From contig NC_065570.1 of assembly GCF_937616625.2 (NCBI RefSeq), positions 21,662,046 through 21,726,045 of the forward strand: DNA of 64,000 nt, given 5' to 3'. Source of the DNA: Mercurialis annua. Lineage: Eukaryota; Streptophyta; Magnoliopsida; Malpighiales; Euphorbiaceae. A program made the translations under genes and the position numbers. Within the stretch, counting starts at the first letter, position 1. Each line of letters opens with the position of its first letter. The notes below the pieces were generated by a model. That model did not search any database. It had not been told where the DNA came from and saw only the letters and a list, made by a program, of their open reading frames with translations. Positions 64,000-64,000 of the stretch are shown here, piece after piece.

Positions 64000-64000
64000 C

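Larger units (their letters stand above)
62799..64000 (+). mobile_element. Third insertion, 5' end of a plant LTR-type element (partial)
   Basis: The satellite is interrupted by non-repetitive sequence starting TGTAATACCCTAAAATATTT, an LTR-like 5' end that begins with TG. Beyond the terminal TGTAATACCC I see no similarity to solo LTRs 1 and 2, so it is a different family. Phrases such as CAAGGACCAAAGTGCAAATT around 63191 are of a kind common in long LTRs of plant Ty3/gypsy elements. A G-box CACGTG lies at 62835-62840. The right end is beyond the window, so whether it is a solo LTR or a full element is unknown. The only open frame, 61 codons at 63782, runs over short repeats and is not credible. 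Confidence 0.7.

Overview
This window is plant repeat DNA with no protein-coding gene that I can support. About 57 kb of the 64 kb is one tandem satellite with an AT-rich 60-bp monomer, roughly 950 copies. A monomer matching the consensus I read by eye lies at 6831-6890. The rest is three insertions of plant long terminal repeat (LTR) retrotransposon type: two complete solo LTRs of 2.8-2.9 kb and the first 1.2 kb of a third element that runs off the right edge. Long LTRs beginning TGTAATA.CCC and ending GGGTCGTGACA are typical of plant Ty3/gypsy elements. This points to a flowering-plant heterochromatin block (satellite knob, pericentromere or similar); the species cannot be told from the sequence. 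|| Layout: satellite in + orientation 1-8844; inverted 8845-19569; + 19570-27788; solo LTR 1 (minus strand) 27789-30616; + 30617-38214; solo LTR 2 (plus strand) 38215-41110; + 41111-43476; inverted 43477-47753; + 47754-62798; third LTR-type element 62799-64000. || The array has at least three levels of organisation. Level one is the 60-bp monomer, plus a recurrent half-length form of about 29 bp. Level two is kilobase-scale higher-order repeats and duplications: about 2.2 kb in four copies at 10.0-18.8 kb, 834 bp in two copies at 20.5-22.2 kb, and 1,988 bp in two nearly identical copies at 52.7-56.7 kb. Level three is a superunit of about 27 kb that includes an internal inversion. Landmarks at 1, 6.2, 8.8, 19.6, 20.2 and 23.1 kb recur in the same order at 27.6, 36.4, 43.5, 47.8, 48.5 and 50.5 kb. 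The superunit restarts at 54510, 56498 and 61002 as shortened versions that look like unequal-recombination products. || Because the array is repetitive, uninterrupted copies of the insertion sites survive in the same window. They confirm that each solo LTR inserted precisely and duplicated 5 bp (GTTAC for LTR 1, GCGAT for LTR 2). Many long open frames exist only because 60 is a multiple of three and one frame of the consensus has no stop; I do not regard them as genes. The most notable points are the nested inversion-containing superunit, the shifted inversion breakpoints, a paired hairpin module around the candidate LTR promoter, and a cluster of eight GCACGACGTGC elements near the right edge. 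All alignments and counts were made by eye.
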